Shown here piece after piece: positions 17,818-26,775 of a DNA stretch of 64,000 nt. The first letter of the stretch is position 1. Each line of letters starts with the position of its first letter. The notes beneath the pieces are model-generated. The model was not told where the DNA came from. It was given only the letters and a program-made list of their open reading frames with translations, and ran no database searches. The position numbers were made by a program, and so were the translations under genes. This stretch comes from JANJUO01 sp942492935 (GTDB lineage Bacteria > Bacteroidota > Ignavibacteria > Kapaibacteriales > UBA2268): contig OW818654.1 of the NCBI GenBank assembly GCA_942492935.1, forward strand, positions 3,410,001-3,474,000, written 5' to 3'.

Positions 17818-19221
17818 ATGGCAAAAATGAAAAAATCAGAAGGTGAAGTTGTGGTTTCAAAAGCCGAAGAGGAAGTTATTATTAATTCCGATAATGAAAC
17901 AAAAAATACAAAGACTTCAAAAACAAAAAAAACAGAAGTGATTTCTGAAGTAATTGTAAATAATGATGAAACAATTCACGAAAATGAAACCAAGCCAAAA
18001 AAGATTGATAAAAAATCTAAAGCTTCTAAAGTTAATGAAACTGAAGTTGCTGAGCAAGCTGTAATTGCCTCTGTGGAAGAAAAAGAAGTTGAGATTGTAA
18101 CACCCAAAACTAAATCAAAAGTTAAGATAAGCAAGAATATAGTAGAAAATACTGATGATTTAAAAATGGAAAATTTAGATGCTCTAAGCATGGAGAATGA
18201 TACTTCTGAAGCTGATAAAGTAAAAAAACCTGCAAAAGCAAAAAAATCTAAGATTGTACCCGAGGATATTAAATCTGAAATTGAAGCTGATTTACTTAAG
18301 GATTTAAACAAAGAAGATTTGATTGCTGGTGATGTGGTGATTGATAGTGATTTAGGTCATCCAATTGCAGAAATTGAGATTTTAGATGATGATATTATAG
18401 AAGGTGAATCACCAATTGAAGCTAAAAGAAGAAAACGCAGAAGTAAAAAAGCTGCTAATGGTGAATTTGAACCTTTTGATGAACCAATCAAAATTGAAGG
18501 AAAGGCATTTAAACTTCGTAAGGGTGAAGACCTTTTGCAAGTTCCTAGTAAAAAAGAGCATGTGGAAGTAGAGGAAATTGTACCTCCAGCTCCTTTACCA
18601 ACAGCTAAACAACCAACTGCAAAACCTCATACTACAAGAAGAGGCAAAAAAGATGACCATCATAGAAAAGAAAATAAATATTTAGCTCAAGCTGAAGAGA
18701 TTAAAGCATCAATTAGAAATCAAGAACCGCGACTTGAAGCATACAAACCCGAAGTTAAAAAAGTTGAAATAGTACCCAAAGTACCTGCACCCGATATGCG
18801 TTATTCAGATGAAGATTTGCAAATGTTTTTTGAAGTGATTTCAACTGCAAAGTTTGAATCTATGGAAGAGTTGAGAATGCTACGTGAAAGACTTGAAGAT
18901 TTGACAAGTTCTGACCACGCTGAAGAATCTATGATTTATTCTATGCACATGGCTGAACAAGGTTCTGAAGCTATGGAAAAGGAAAAAACTTATGCTCAAG
19001 TACAAAGAATTTCAGAATATATCAAAAAATTAGATGACGCATTAGAAAGAATTAAAATGAAAACTTATGGTATATGCAGAATTTGCGGCTGTTTGATTGC
19101 AAAAGAAAGATTACTTGCAGTTCCTATAACTACATTGTCGGCAGCTTATAAAATTCATGAAAAATGTCCAGAAGATAACATAGATAAAATTGAACCATTG
19201 AAAAGTAAAGTTTCAGTTTAA
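17818..19221 (+). CDS. DksA/TraR-like zinc-finger protein with long charged N-terminal extension
   Basis: A 467-residue protein. The first 330 residues are low-complexity, rich in Lys, Glu and Asp, with many KK and EVVE-like runs and a basic patch EAKRRKRRSKKAANG (about 200-215). The last 130 residues resemble DksA/TraR RNA-polymerase-binding proteins: a helical coil region (MEELRMLRERLEDLT, QVQRISEYIKKLDDALERI) and a zinc-finger start YGICRICG. The first Cys pair (C420, C423) is present. The usual second CxxC after TTL is missing, and HEKC (H447, C450) follows slightly later. It may regulate transcription (inference). The start ATG 17818 follows GATGGAGAAA. A strong terminator follows. Confidence 0.75.
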   Translation: MAKMKKSEGEVVVSKAEEEVIINSDNETKNTKTSKTKKTEVISEVIVNNDETIHENETKPKKIDKKSKASKVNETEVAEQAVIASVEEKEVEIVTPKTKSKVKISKNIVENTDDLKMENLDALSMENDTSEADKVKKPAKAKKSKIVPEDIKSEIEADLLKDLNKEDLIAGDVVIDSDLGHPIAEIEILDDDIIEGESPIEAKRRKRRSKKAANGEFEPFDEPIKIEGKAFKLRKGEDLLQVPSKKEHVEVEEIVPPAPLPTAKQPTAKPHTTRRGKKDDHHRKENKYLAQAEEIKASIRNQEPRLEAYKPEVKKVEIVPKVPAPDMRYSDEDLQMFFEVISTAKFESMEELRMLRERLEDLTSSDHAEESMIYSMHMAEQGSEAMEKEKTYAQVQRISEYIKKLDDALERIKMKTYGICRICGCLIAKERLLAVPITTLSAAYKIHEKCPEDNIDKIEPLKSKVSV

Positions 19222-19254
19222 AGAAAAATTTATTGAAAAATGAAGTTTTTTAAG

Positions 19255-19281
19255 AATGCCACATTTAATGTGGCATTTTTT
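19255..19281 (+). terminator. Intrinsic terminator after DksA-like gene
   Basis: Perfect 10-bp stem AATGCCACAT / ATGTGGCATT with a TTA loop, followed by a run of T residues. Confidence 0.9.
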
Positions 19282-19373
19282 ATATGAAATTGGATTAGAA
19301 AGATAAAACAAAAGATTTTTTAATAGAATTTCAGGTGAATTGGGGTCTGTTGCAATTTGATAAAGATAAAAAT

Positions 19374-19859
19374 ATGATATTATTTAACGGCATTAAACCT
19401 TTAAATTATTTTAATAGAGTTTTTAGAAATATTATCCCTATTTTAATTCTTGCTTTAGTTGCATTTTTTGAATTTTTCCACAGTTATGATTGGACAATAA
19501 ATTTTCATTCTATATTTCTTCCAATACTTTTGACAACAGTAGCAACTATTAATTCTGCATACAGAAATAGATATTATATAACACATATTGAAATAGAAGA
19601 ATCAAATATCACAATTGTTTATTACAAATTTAACAATTTTTATGAAATAAATACAGAGATTACACATTTACATTCTGATACAAAACCTGTGATTGCTAAA
19701 CCTTTTCCTCCTCAATGGAAATTGATATTAATTTCTGGCAATATTAAAATTGTTCAATATCCTTCAAATTACTTCGATAAAAGTGAATGGGATTCTGAAA
19801 CTATTGAAGAAATAAACAACAAAATAAATGAAATAAAAAGAAGTCATAAAACTTATTGA
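19374..19859 (+). CDS. Small membrane protein, first of a tandem paralogous pair
   Basis: A 161-residue protein when started at ATG 19374, which aligns with the start of its neighbour; a GTG 13 codons upstream is less likely. Two adjacent hydrophobic segments (IIPILILALVAFFEFF and IFLPILLTTVATI) are followed by a cytoplasmic-looking tail with YRNRYYITHIEIEESNITIVYYKF and EWDSETIEEINNKINEIKR. Two membrane segments followed by a beta-rich tail suggest a bacterial PH-like domain protein, but this is inference. It shares clear stretches with the next gene (YRNRYYIT, PxQWKLIL, EWDSETI, EINNKINEIKR), so the pair arose by tandem duplication. Function is unknown. Confidence 0.65.
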   Translation: MILFNGIKPLNYFNRVFRNIIPILILALVAFFEFFHSYDWTINFHSIFLPILLTTVATINSAYRNRYYITHIEIEESNITIVYYKFNNFYEINTEITHLHSDTKPVIAKPFPPQWKLILISGNIKIVQYPSNYFDKSEWDSETIEEINNKINEIKRSHKTY

Positions 19860-19936
19860 TTCTGTATCAATATGAACAAAATAACTTGATACTATGATTT
19901 TAATAATTCTAATAAAGAGTATAGGAAGGATATGAA

Positions 19937-20428
19937 ATGATTTATATTAATTATAAACCTCCTTTAAATTATATCATAAGAATAATGAGGAATTTGGTAC
20001 CAGTAATATTAATCGCTATTGCGGTATTTATTATGCTATTGAATATTGAAGATTGGAATTTGACTTTATTGGCAATATTTTTTCCATTGTTCCTTATATC
20101 ATTAATATTAATAGGTTCAATGTACAGGAATAGATATTATATAACTTATATTGAAATTGATGAAGCAAATATAAAATTAGGTTACTTTAAATTTAGCAAT
20201 TATTTTGAATTTTCTTCAAAAATCTCTGAGTTAAATTCATATACAAAGGTTATCATAACTAAAACAACTCCTATTCAATGGAAATTAATTTTAAACTATG
20301 GTAATATTAAGATTATTCAATACCCTTCTCATTTCTTTGAAATAAGTGAATGGGATTCCGAAACCATTGTTGAAATAAACAACAAAATAAATGAAATAAA
20401 AAGAAAAATTAGGAAGTTTAATGATTAG
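19937..20428 (+). CDS. Small membrane protein, second of a tandem paralogous pair
   Basis: A 163-residue paralogue of the preceding protein. It begins MIYINYKPPLNYIIRIMRNL and has two hydrophobic segments (LVPVILIAIAVFIMLL and IFFPLFLISLILIGSM). Its tail has YRNRYYITYIEIDEANIKLGYFKF, PIQWKLIL, IKIIQYPSHFFE and EWDSETIVEINNKINEIKR. The two genes are 77 bp apart and probably co-transcribed. The start ATG follows AGGAAGGATATGAA, a good ribosome-binding site. The soluble part is conserved between the copies while the membrane part diverged, which suggests the tail carries the function. Family not identified. Confidence 0.65.
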   Translation: MIYINYKPPLNYIIRIMRNLVPVILIAIAVFIMLLNIEDWNLTLLAIFFPLFLISLILIGSMYRNRYYITYIEIDEANIKLGYFKFSNYFEFSSKISELNSYTKVIITKTTPIQWKLILNYGNIKIIQYPSHFFEISEWDSETIVEINNKINEIKRKIRKFND

Positions 20429-20493
20429 TTTTTTTTATAAGAATTTGAATTTCTGATAAAAATATTTAAAAATATTAAAAATGTGGTCTCATT

Positions 20494-20805
20494 ATGAATA
20501 GTATGATAAGATTTATTAAAATAGTTTTAGTAATTATATTGCTTAGTAACTTTTCAATATATTTATTTGCTAATTCAGAAGAAAAGCAATTAGCATTTAC
20601 AATACTAAAAACGCAATTGATTGGCAAACAATTAGATAGAATTACTAATTAGTCTCTGACAGAAAACCCTCAAGTATTTCAAAATGGCAGAAAAAATAGG
20701 TTGGGATTTTTGAAATTTATTGAACAGATAATTATACTTATGTAGTTATTATTGTTTATAATAGAAAATCCAGTGAGATTTTAGAAAAAATGATGGCTTT
20801 GTAAA
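20494..20805 (+). pseudogene. Broken exported-protein gene next to an IS
   Basis: An ATG at 20494 opens 52 codons with a signal-peptide-like start (MIRFIKIVLVIILLSNFSIYLFA) ending at TAG 20650-20652. The same frame is then open for about 35 more codons. A different frame gives TDNYTYVVIIVYNRKSSEIL and EKMMAL, ending at a TAA near 20805. The simplest reading is one exported protein broken by a stop and a frameshift, just beside the ISNCY-like element. The family is not recognised. A genuine 52-residue peptide cannot be excluded. Confidence 0.4.
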
Positions 20806-20871
20806 GAGATAAGGAGGGTTGGGACATAGTAATCCCTTGTATTATATATATTTACATATATTTATTGTGAT

Positions 20872-22341
20872 TTAAGCTGCTTGTTTGTGACGTTTTCGTC
20901 TTCGTTGCTTTTCTTGTTTCTCAAGTAAAATTACTCCAAGTGTATGGATATTTCTTGCTAATATTGATAAAGAAACACAACGTTTAAATCCGTGAATTCC
21001 ACGGTCGTAACATTTGTCCAAGCCCGGTGTGATCCAAGCCGTTGATTGAGGATTCCACTGCCGAATGTTTTTTACGTAAAGTTTTGAATTCCTTTGTACT
21101 ATGTTCTTTTTCCTCTTCCTTGTTCAACCTACCTTTTTTGGGCATTATTACTTTGGGAACTAATTTTCCGATTCCTTCACGATTTGACTTTGACCAAAAA
21201 CCCTTGTCAAAACTTTCTGATATTATTGTTGGATATTGGTTTGTTAATTGCTCTGTTAGTGGAACTGCAACATCTACATCACTTTCTGTTTCCATTATTT
21301 TATAACTCAAAATAAAGCCATGTTGATCTTTGGCTATCGTTACTGGAAGACCTAATTCTACCTTAACTCCAGCTTTGCCTTTCGATATCCAGCGGGTGTG
21401 TGGTTCAAATATTGAATGTACTTTTTCTGAATGTGGGATTACTTCGTCGTTTAATACTCTACGTTCTACTAACGATTTTTGATGACTTACCCAGTGCATA
21501 TAACTGTCGATTTCCAATATTCTTGCTAATAGAATTGGGCTTGGAGCTACTTTTTCAAGAATTATCTTTATTACTTCATTTACCTTTGTTTCTGCTTTTT
21601 GTACTTCTGTAAGATAATCTTTATGTGTTGATTTTTTGCGTTCTTCTTTATTAGGACTGTTTGATTGATTTGCTTTTTGTGCTTTTCTAAATAACGTTTT
21701 TATTTTGCGTAGTTGATAATTGCTTTGACGCATTTCACTCAGATTGTAGTCGGTGCAAAGATTAGCGGTTAGTTGGATTGATTTACGAATAGCGTCGAAA
21801 AGCAAACTAATGTCGGTTGGATAATGTACATCTGTTTTTATTACAAACGAATCTATGCTCACATGCAATTCATCTTTTTTTTTACCACCCAATAAATTGT
21901 GTCCGCAATCTACTACGATTTTGTTGATTTTATCAATCAATTCAGGAGTCAATAACTTCACATTATCTTTGATGGTTTGTAGCTCATATTTACTGGTGTC
22001 TCCCATTCCCAAGAATCATGTCCAAGAAATGCTCTGATTGTTCTATGCTCATTTGATAAATTGTGCAATTTATCATAATCCAAATCGGAAACTTGACGAA
22101 TTAGTCCCAAGACTAATATCTTCCACAAATCCATGCCTGGTCTGCCATTATTCTTTGATACCTTAGGAAGTAATTCTTCATCTAATAATTTTAAAATTTC
22201 TGCTCGAATTTCTGTGTTAGTGAATAAATATTGAAGACCACGAAGAGTTTTATCAATTTCATCTCGGGATTTTGGATTAATTTGAATTTCAGAAATATCC
22301 ACATTGCCAAATCTGTTTGTAATATCAATTATTTTACGCAT
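20872..22341 (-). pseudogene. ISNCY-like transposase, split by two -1 frameshifts
   Basis: The three reverse-strand pieces read as one transposase. The first (22341-21958) has SKNNGRPGMDLWKILVLGLI and LDYDKLHNLSNEHRTIRAFL. The second (22012-20984) has YELQTIKDNVKLLTPELIDK, SIDSFVIKTDVHYPTDISLL and RWISKGKAGVKVELGLPV. The third, in a new frame, reads DKCYDRGIHGFKRCVSLSIL and ARNIHTLGVILLEKQEKQRR and stops at 20872-20874. Both junctions are -1: TTGGGAATGGG near 22005 and CTTGGAC near 21025. The order and motifs match the ISNCY-type transposases of Bacteroidota (recalled, not searched). Terminal inverted repeats could not be fixed, so element ends are uncertain. As sequenced it should be inactive. 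Confidence 0.8.
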
Positions 22342-22443
22342 AATTTTTTTCCGAAGATTTTAATAATTTTTCAAATTGCAACCAACTTACAATACAAAAA
22401 TAACGCTTTTGCCGCACCTAATCAAGCTTTTTAATGTTTATTT

Positions 22444-23025
22444 ATGAAAACTTATCCACATTCTCACTTTTTTTCATCTTATATTTTCCAAGCTAAACTA
22501 TTGATATTATTTACTTTGATGAGTTTATTTCCAGAGACTAATTATCTTGAATCAGATAATTTTGAAAAATCAAATGATGCTGTTAAGTATCTAAAACAAT
22601 ACCATTTGAAATTATCGATGAATGATTTGATTGAAATTGATAGTGATTTTATTAAGAAATTTAGAATATATTGCATGAATAGTTTTAGTGTACATCCTGA
22701 AAAATACATAATTATAATTGATAATCAAAGCCAAATTTATGTAATAAGTGGTTTTGATAAAAATCATTTTAATAAATTATTTCAAAAAGGATTGATTTCT
22801 GTAAATGGGAATCAGAAATTAATTGCGTCAATTATTGATTTATACGTGAAAACTGCCATGCCTTTGAATCAAGATGAAGAATACTTAAAGAAAACTTTAC
22901 AAATAATACAGACAAAAAATGAATTTGTTGTTGAATTTCAAACAAAGTCATTTAAAGACGATAGAATTCATACTTACAAATTATATGTAAGCAATGATGG
23001 AATAAAATTTTCAGATAAGAAATAA
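22444..23025 (+). CDS. Hypothetical protein between two insertion sequences
   Basis: A 193-residue protein with a hydrophobic N-terminal stretch (AKLLILFTLMSLFPET) that could be a signal anchor. A mixed alpha/beta body follows with KYIIIIDNQSQIYVISGFDK, LIASIIDLYVKTAMPL and a beta-rich tail ending YKLYVSNDGIKFSDKK. I do not recognise the family. It is flanked within about 100 bp by an ISNCY-like element on the left and 20 bp by an ISAon1-like element on the right, both on the opposite strand. It may therefore be a surviving fragment of a larger host gene cluster. Base composition matches the neighbours. Confidence 0.5.
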   Translation: MKTYPHSHFFSSYIFQAKLLILFTLMSLFPETNYLESDNFEKSNDAVKYLKQYHLKLSMNDLIEIDSDFIKKFRIYCMNSFSVHPEKYIIIIDNQSQIYVISGFDKNHFNKLFQKGLISVNGNQKLIASIIDLYVKTAMPLNQDEEYLKKTLQIIQTKNEFVVEFQTKSFKDDRIHTYKLYVSNDGIKFSDKK

Positions 23026-23051
23026 AATGGGACACCTCAATTAAATGGGGA

Positions 23052-24037
23052 TTATGCAAAAAGTTTACTGATTCTAAAGAGGAAAAATGTGTTATCTGTA
23101 ACCCCTCTTAAATTTGCACGAAAGAGTTTAATTTTTGAATTAAAAGATTCAGCATTAGCATTTGTGTTTCGATTTACAAAGAATCCAAGAATGTTTTTCA
23201 TATTGCTACTTACAGTATTAGCAACAGTATTAAATTCTTCAATCTTTAATTCATTAGTTTTATCAATCCATTCCTGGAAGGCAATTTTTGCTGTATATTG
23301 ATTTTTAAGTTCATAAATATTTCTAAATTCCATTACATGATAATATGCTTTTTCTAATTTTGGGTATTTTTTAAACAGCAATTTTGCTCTAATTTGTTGA
23401 CTTTCTATCCATTCAGATGGCTTTTTAGAGATAATATATCTGCAACGAGCTAAAAGTTGTTTGGGAGTGTCTCCATTTTCAAGAACTTTGGATTTGTATT
23501 TAATCCCTTTTTTCTTTGCTCTGGCAATTGCTCTATTTTCTTTCTTTAGTTCTTTCCATCGTAAGCCAATTCTTATGTGTTGTAATGCATCAGTTGCTAA
23601 TCTGACAACATGAAATCGGTCTGTTACTAAACGTGCTTTAGGAAAGGACTTACTTGTGGCTGATTCCATATTGCTTGCCATATCCAAGGTTACTTCTTTG
23701 ACTTTCTCCCTAATTTCTAATGGAATTTTTGTTAACACAGCTTCAATATCTTTTACCAATGTGCCTTTAATTGATGCTACCAAAGTACCTTTCTTGCCTT
23801 TTCCGTTTTTATTTGTTATGAATGTGTAAAGCTCGCCACGTGAAAGAGATAATTCATCTATACTCAAATATTCTCCGATGTTTCCTGGGAATAACATATA
23901 GTTTTCTGCATGTTCCTTCTGCTGCAATCGTTGAAATTACTGCTACGGGTTTTGTAATGCCTACGCAAAGTATCAGGATTTATGCAGTAATTTTCGGCTA
24001 TGCTTTTTATTGTTTCCTCACGGCTTTCTACCTGTAT
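23052..24037 (-). pseudogene. ISAon1-type transposase main ORF, frameshifted
   Basis: The catalytic part (from a TTG at 23927) has GEYLSIDELSLSRGELYTFI, VKEVTLDMASNMES, KARLVTDRFHVVRLATDALQ and TNANAESFNSKIKLFRANLR, fitting an ISL3-related DDE transposase with Asp, Asp and Glu present. Upstream, in another frame, lies a helix-turn-helix-like start VESREETIKSIAENYCINPD and LRRHYKTRSSNFND, which should join it. The junction GATTGCAGCAG lacks one base (expected Asp-Trp-Gln-Gln). The upstream frame has no start codon and needs a shift from the preceding ORF. As sequenced the enzyme is interrupted. Confidence 0.75.
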
Positions 24038-24401
24038 ATTTTAAAAAATCAGATAACTCTTTGGTAAATTTTGAGCCATCTGCGATAAAGGTATAATCAT
24101 TATGTATCTCTGTGTGTTCTGTTTTGTGGCGCCAACGTCTGCGTTTTATTGCCAAATACACAGCTTTACCACGAACTGGAAAGTCCTGGATTAATTTTAC
24201 ATTGTAAAAGCCTTTTGATTCGTATTCTGAACTTTCATAACCTGATGGAATTATATTTTTCTCAACCATATCAATTTGAAGATACTTCATCTTTGTTTCT
24301 TCAGATTCTTTTTCTGATACATCACTTATATCAAAATATTCCAACAATAATGAAGGCAAAAAATATTGAACTATTGATTTGAATTTTTCTAAATCAATCA
24401 A
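24018..24401 (-). CDS. ISAon1-type transposase N-terminal region protein
   Basis: A 127-residue reverse-strand ORF beginning at a TTG preceded by AAAGGAACA. It contains LEKFKSIVQYFLPSLLLEYF, a central LIQDFPVRGKAVYLAIKRRR and a C-terminal TFIADGSKFTKELSDFLKYT GRKP. This 'DFPVRGK...YL..KRRRW' arrangement is what I recall for the separately encoded N-terminal region of ISAon1-family transposases. Its end overlaps the start of the helix-turn-helix part of the main ORF in a +1 frame, so ribosomal frameshifting or coupled translation would normally be needed. It appears intact. Confidence 0.75.
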   Translation of the reverse strand: MIDLEKFKSIVQYFLPSLLLEYFDISDVSEKESEETKMKYLQIDMVEKNIIPSGYESSEYESKGFYNVKLIQDFPVRGKAVYLAIKRRRWRHKTEHTEIHNDYTFIADGSKFTKELSDFLKYTGRKP

Positions 24402-24627
24402 TGTTCCTTTTGATTTTTTTTCTAACTTTTCGATTTTTTTTCTCTCTTTGTTTCTTTTTAAATTTCAAATTTAAGCAATAATCCCCATAAAAATCGTGTG
24501 TGCCAATAAAATGATTAATTGATACTGTATATTTCTTCGTCATAAGTGAATGAGTTACTAAAACAGTTATCCAATGACAGAATAGTTTTCCGTGTCATTC
24601 CGCGCTTGATGCAGAATCTAATATGCA

Positions 24628-24658
24628 GATGTCCAACACTTTCAAAGTGTTGGACATC
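24628..24658. repeat. 31-bp GATGTCC palindrome
   Basis: Perfect arms GATGTCCAACACTTT and AAAGTGTTGGACATC around one base. Confidence 0.85.
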
Positions 24659-24692
24659 TTGTTTCGGGAATGACATAAAAGGTGACTAAAAT

Positions 24693-24932
24693 CTGAAACA
24701 AGTTACCAATGACATCTTTTTTCCTTGCATCAGTTATAAGACTTTTGAGGCAGTTCCAATTAACTTCGGAAGAAGGAAATCCTCCTTAATCCCCCTTTAA
24801 TAAAGGGGGAAAGGGGGATCGAATTAATTCTACATTGAGGGGTCTGAAACAATCTACCAATGACTACAATTTTTTATAATAGTGTCATTTTGCATGTTTT
24901 TTAAATATATTTGTTCCGCACTTCAGAATGAC
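24693..24932 (+). repeat. 240-bp dispersed repeat, copy 1
   Basis: It runs from CTGAAACAAGTTACCAATGA through a CCCCCTTTAATAAAGGGGG hairpin and TCTACCAATGACTACAATTT to CGCACTTCAGAATGAC. The same order recurs at 32940-33182 and, inverted, at 54230-54469. Inside the unit, CTGAAACAA-N-TACCAATGAC occurs twice as a direct repeat. Confidence 0.85.
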
Positions 24933-25040
24933 AGGAAATTTACAATGAGGTTTGCTTAGTTTCATTTACAAATAATTTGTCTGAATTTTCGTCTATTTAT
25001 TTCTATTTATAAATTTTTCAATGATTGTATGGGAATATAT

Positions 25041-25538
25041 ATGAAATATTTTGCATTATCATTTTTGTTTGTATTATTAATTGGTGAATTAAAATCTCAA
25101 GAAAAAGTACAGTTTAAAGAACCAATGCAACTTGCCAAAGAAATATTTGCAATTTTTGAAAAGAATGATTCACTCGAAATCATTAAATTGAAACCAACTG
25201 TAGATAAATTTAAAAGAATTATACCAGCAGAAACTTCTTTGTTGACTGATGAAGAAATTTATCAAAGATATGTAAGAGATATAAAAATGCTTGAAGATTA
25301 CAATAGAATAGTTGAATCTTGCAAAGCAGGGAAAATGGATTGGAAGAAATTCAGAATTTTAGATGTGGAAACAAAAGAAAAATTTGGGAAAGGAAGACCA
25401 GTTGCATTTAATATTGTTTATCAATATGAAGATAAAGAAGTTGATAGAATCTATTGCAATGCTCAATTTTTTGAAGGTGAATGGTTTTTAATCAGTTTTC
25501 AACATAGTTGGGATGTTTTTGAGAAGTTGAGAAATTAA
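25041..25538 (+). CDS. Small exported protein upstream of rimM
   Basis: A 165-residue protein with a signal peptide (MKYFALSFLFVLLIGELKSQ). It continues with a charged helical region (FKEPMQLAKEIFAIFEKNDS) and ends in beta strands (RPVAFNIVYQYEDKEVDRIY and FEGEWFLISFQHSWDVF), a layout like NTF2-fold or DUF4878-type lipid-side proteins, though I cannot assign it. ATG 25041 is preferred because it starts the signal peptide and GGGA lies at the right distance; an in-frame ATG at 25029 is also possible. Its TAA overlaps the rimM ATG (TAATG), so it is translationally coupled to rimM. Confidence 0.65.
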   Translation: MKYFALSFLFVLLIGELKSQEKVQFKEPMQLAKEIFAIFEKNDSLEIIKLKPTVDKFKRIIPAETSLLTDEEIYQRYVRDIKMLEDYNRIVESCKAGKMDWKKFRILDVETKEKFGKGRPVAFNIVYQYEDKEVDRIYCNAQFFEGEWFLISFQHSWDVFEKLRN

Positions 25539-26071
25539 TGGAATACAAATATATAGGTACGATTTCTTCGGTTAAAGGATATAAAGGCGAGATTATATTA
25601 TCAGATTGCCCTGAGTGGAAAATCCAATTAAAACCAAACACAAAAGTGAAAATTGGTTTTTCAGAAAAGTTTTCCAAAATATTTACAATCAAATCTTTTA
25701 CTTCAAATAAAGGTTTTGGAGCATTAAATGTAGCAGAAATAAGTAATGATAAAGAAGCTATTTCGCTAAAAGAGCAAGGGGTTTTTGTATCGGAAAATGA
25801 TTTGGAAGAAAAGAAAGGAAAGGTATTTGCTGGTGAATTTAATGGTTTTAAAGTTGTAAATGCAAAAAATAATGATGTAATTGGCAAAGTAAAAGAATAT
25901 TGGCAATTACCAGCAAATGACTGTATTTTAGTAGAAACTAAAGATGGCGATTTACCAATTCCATTTATTGATGACTTTATTCTAAGCATAAATAAACGAT
26001 TGAGAGTGATAAAAATTAATTTAATGGACGGTTTGATGGATTTATTGAATAATGAAAGGGACGAAGATTAA
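25538..26071 (+). CDS. rimM: Ribosome maturation factor RimM
   Basis: Assembly factor for the 30S head that binds ribosomal protein S19; 177 residues, the usual size. The N-terminal barrel starts YIGTISSVKGYKGEIIL (the family has 'G-x-x-x-(S/A)-x-G-x-K-G'), and the C-terminal PRC-barrel part contains VIGKVKEYWQLPANDCILVE and LPIPFIDDFILSINKRLRVI. The start overlaps the preceding stop by one base, and trmD follows 2 bp after its stop. The classical rpsP and rplS neighbours are absent. Confidence 0.92.
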   Translation: MEYKYIGTISSVKGYKGEIILSDCPEWKIQLKPNTKVKIGFSEKFSKIFTIKSFTSNKGFGALNVAEISNDKEAISLKEQGVFVSENDLEEKKGKVFAGEFNGFKVVNAKNNDVIGKVKEYWQLPANDCILVETKDGDLPIPFIDDFILSINKRLRVIKINLMDGLMDLLNNERDED

Positions 26072-26073
26072 AC

Positions 26074-26775
26074 ATGCCAGAAAAAATTAGAATTGATTTA
26101 ATTTCAGCATGTCCTGAAATTATGGAGAGTGCAATAAATTCAAGTATAATTAAAATTGCAAGAACAAAAGGTATAGCAAAAATTGTTACTCACAATCTTC
26201 ATGATTATGCTGAAGATAAATTTCGTCATATAGATGATTATCCTTATGGTGGTGCGGCAGGAATGTTAATTAAATGTCAGCCAGTTTTCAATTGTATTGA
26301 AGCACTCAAAGCGGAAAGGAATTATGATGAAATAATATTTATGGCGGCTGATGGTGAAGTATTGGAACAGTCTATGGCTAATTCACTTTCTTTAATGCAA
26401 AATATCATTATCCTTGCGGGACATTACAAAGGAATCGACCAAAGAATTAGAGATTCAATAATAACCAGAGAAATTTCAATTGGGAATTTTGTACTTAGTG
26501 GTGGTGAGTTACCTGCAGTTGTTTTGACTGATGCAATTGTACGTCTTATTCCCGGAGTACTCGGTGATAGTGAATCCGCACTTGAAGATTCTTATCAAAA
26601 TGGTTTGCTTGAACCTCCACATTATACAAGACCAGCGGAATTTAGAGGTATGAGAGTTCCTGAAGTATTATTAAATGGAAATCATGCAGAAATTTTGAAA
26701 TGGCAAGAATTACAATCCATTGAAAAAACTAAAAAACTTCGTCCTGATTTATATGTAAAAGAATTTGGAACTTAA
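26074..26775 (+). CDS. trmD: tRNA (guanine-37-N1)-methyltransferase TrmD
   Basis: SpoU-TrmD (SPOUT) knotted methyltransferase that makes m1G37 in tRNAs and prevents frameshifting; 233 residues, near the usual 230-250. It has YPYGGAAGMLIKCQPVF, the knot and SAM-binding region LAGHYKGIDQRIRD and GNFVLSGGELPAVVLTDAIV, and the C-terminal EPPHYTRPAEFRGMRVPEVL. It lies 2 bp after rimM in the same operon. Its TAA shares bases with the TAA of the convergent PHP gene (TTAA at 26772-26775), leaving no room for a terminator between them. Confidence 0.96.
   Translation: MPEKIRIDLISACPEIMESAINSSIIKIARTKGIAKIVTHNLHDYAEDKFRHIDDYPYGGAAGMLIKCQPVFNCIEALKAERNYDEIIFMAADGEVLEQSMANSLSLMQNIIILAGHYKGIDQRIRDSIITREISIGNFVLSGGELPAVVLTDAIVRLIPGVLGDSESALEDSYQNGLLEPPHYTRPAEFRGMRVPEVLLNGNHAEILKWQELQSIEKTKKLRPDLYVKEFGT

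Larger units (their letters stand above)
23045..24488 (-). mobile_element. ISAon1-like insertion sequence
   Basis: About 1.44 kb bounded by inverted ends ATGGGGATTATGC (23045-23057) and the complement of GCAATAATCCCCAT (24475-24488), which differ by one base insertion. It encodes an N-terminal-region ORF and a DDE-type ORF on the reverse strand, the two-ORF layout of ISAon1-type elements in Bacteroidota. No target-site duplication is obvious. Confidence 0.75.
24489..25040. other. Intergenic region filled with repeats
   Basis: No gene is seen. It contains a 31-bp GATGTCC palindrome (24628-24658), a GCGCTTGATGCAGAATC remnant just before it, and a 240-bp dispersed repeat (24693-24932). Confidence 0.7.

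Noticed and set aside
22231..22434. Forward frame antisense to the ISNCY-like transposase
   Set aside because: It is the shadow of the transposase, which has clear family motifs on the reverse strand.
24985..25020. ECF-type promoter before the small exported gene at 25041
   Set aside because: GTC words occur but no AAC lies 17-18 bases upstream.
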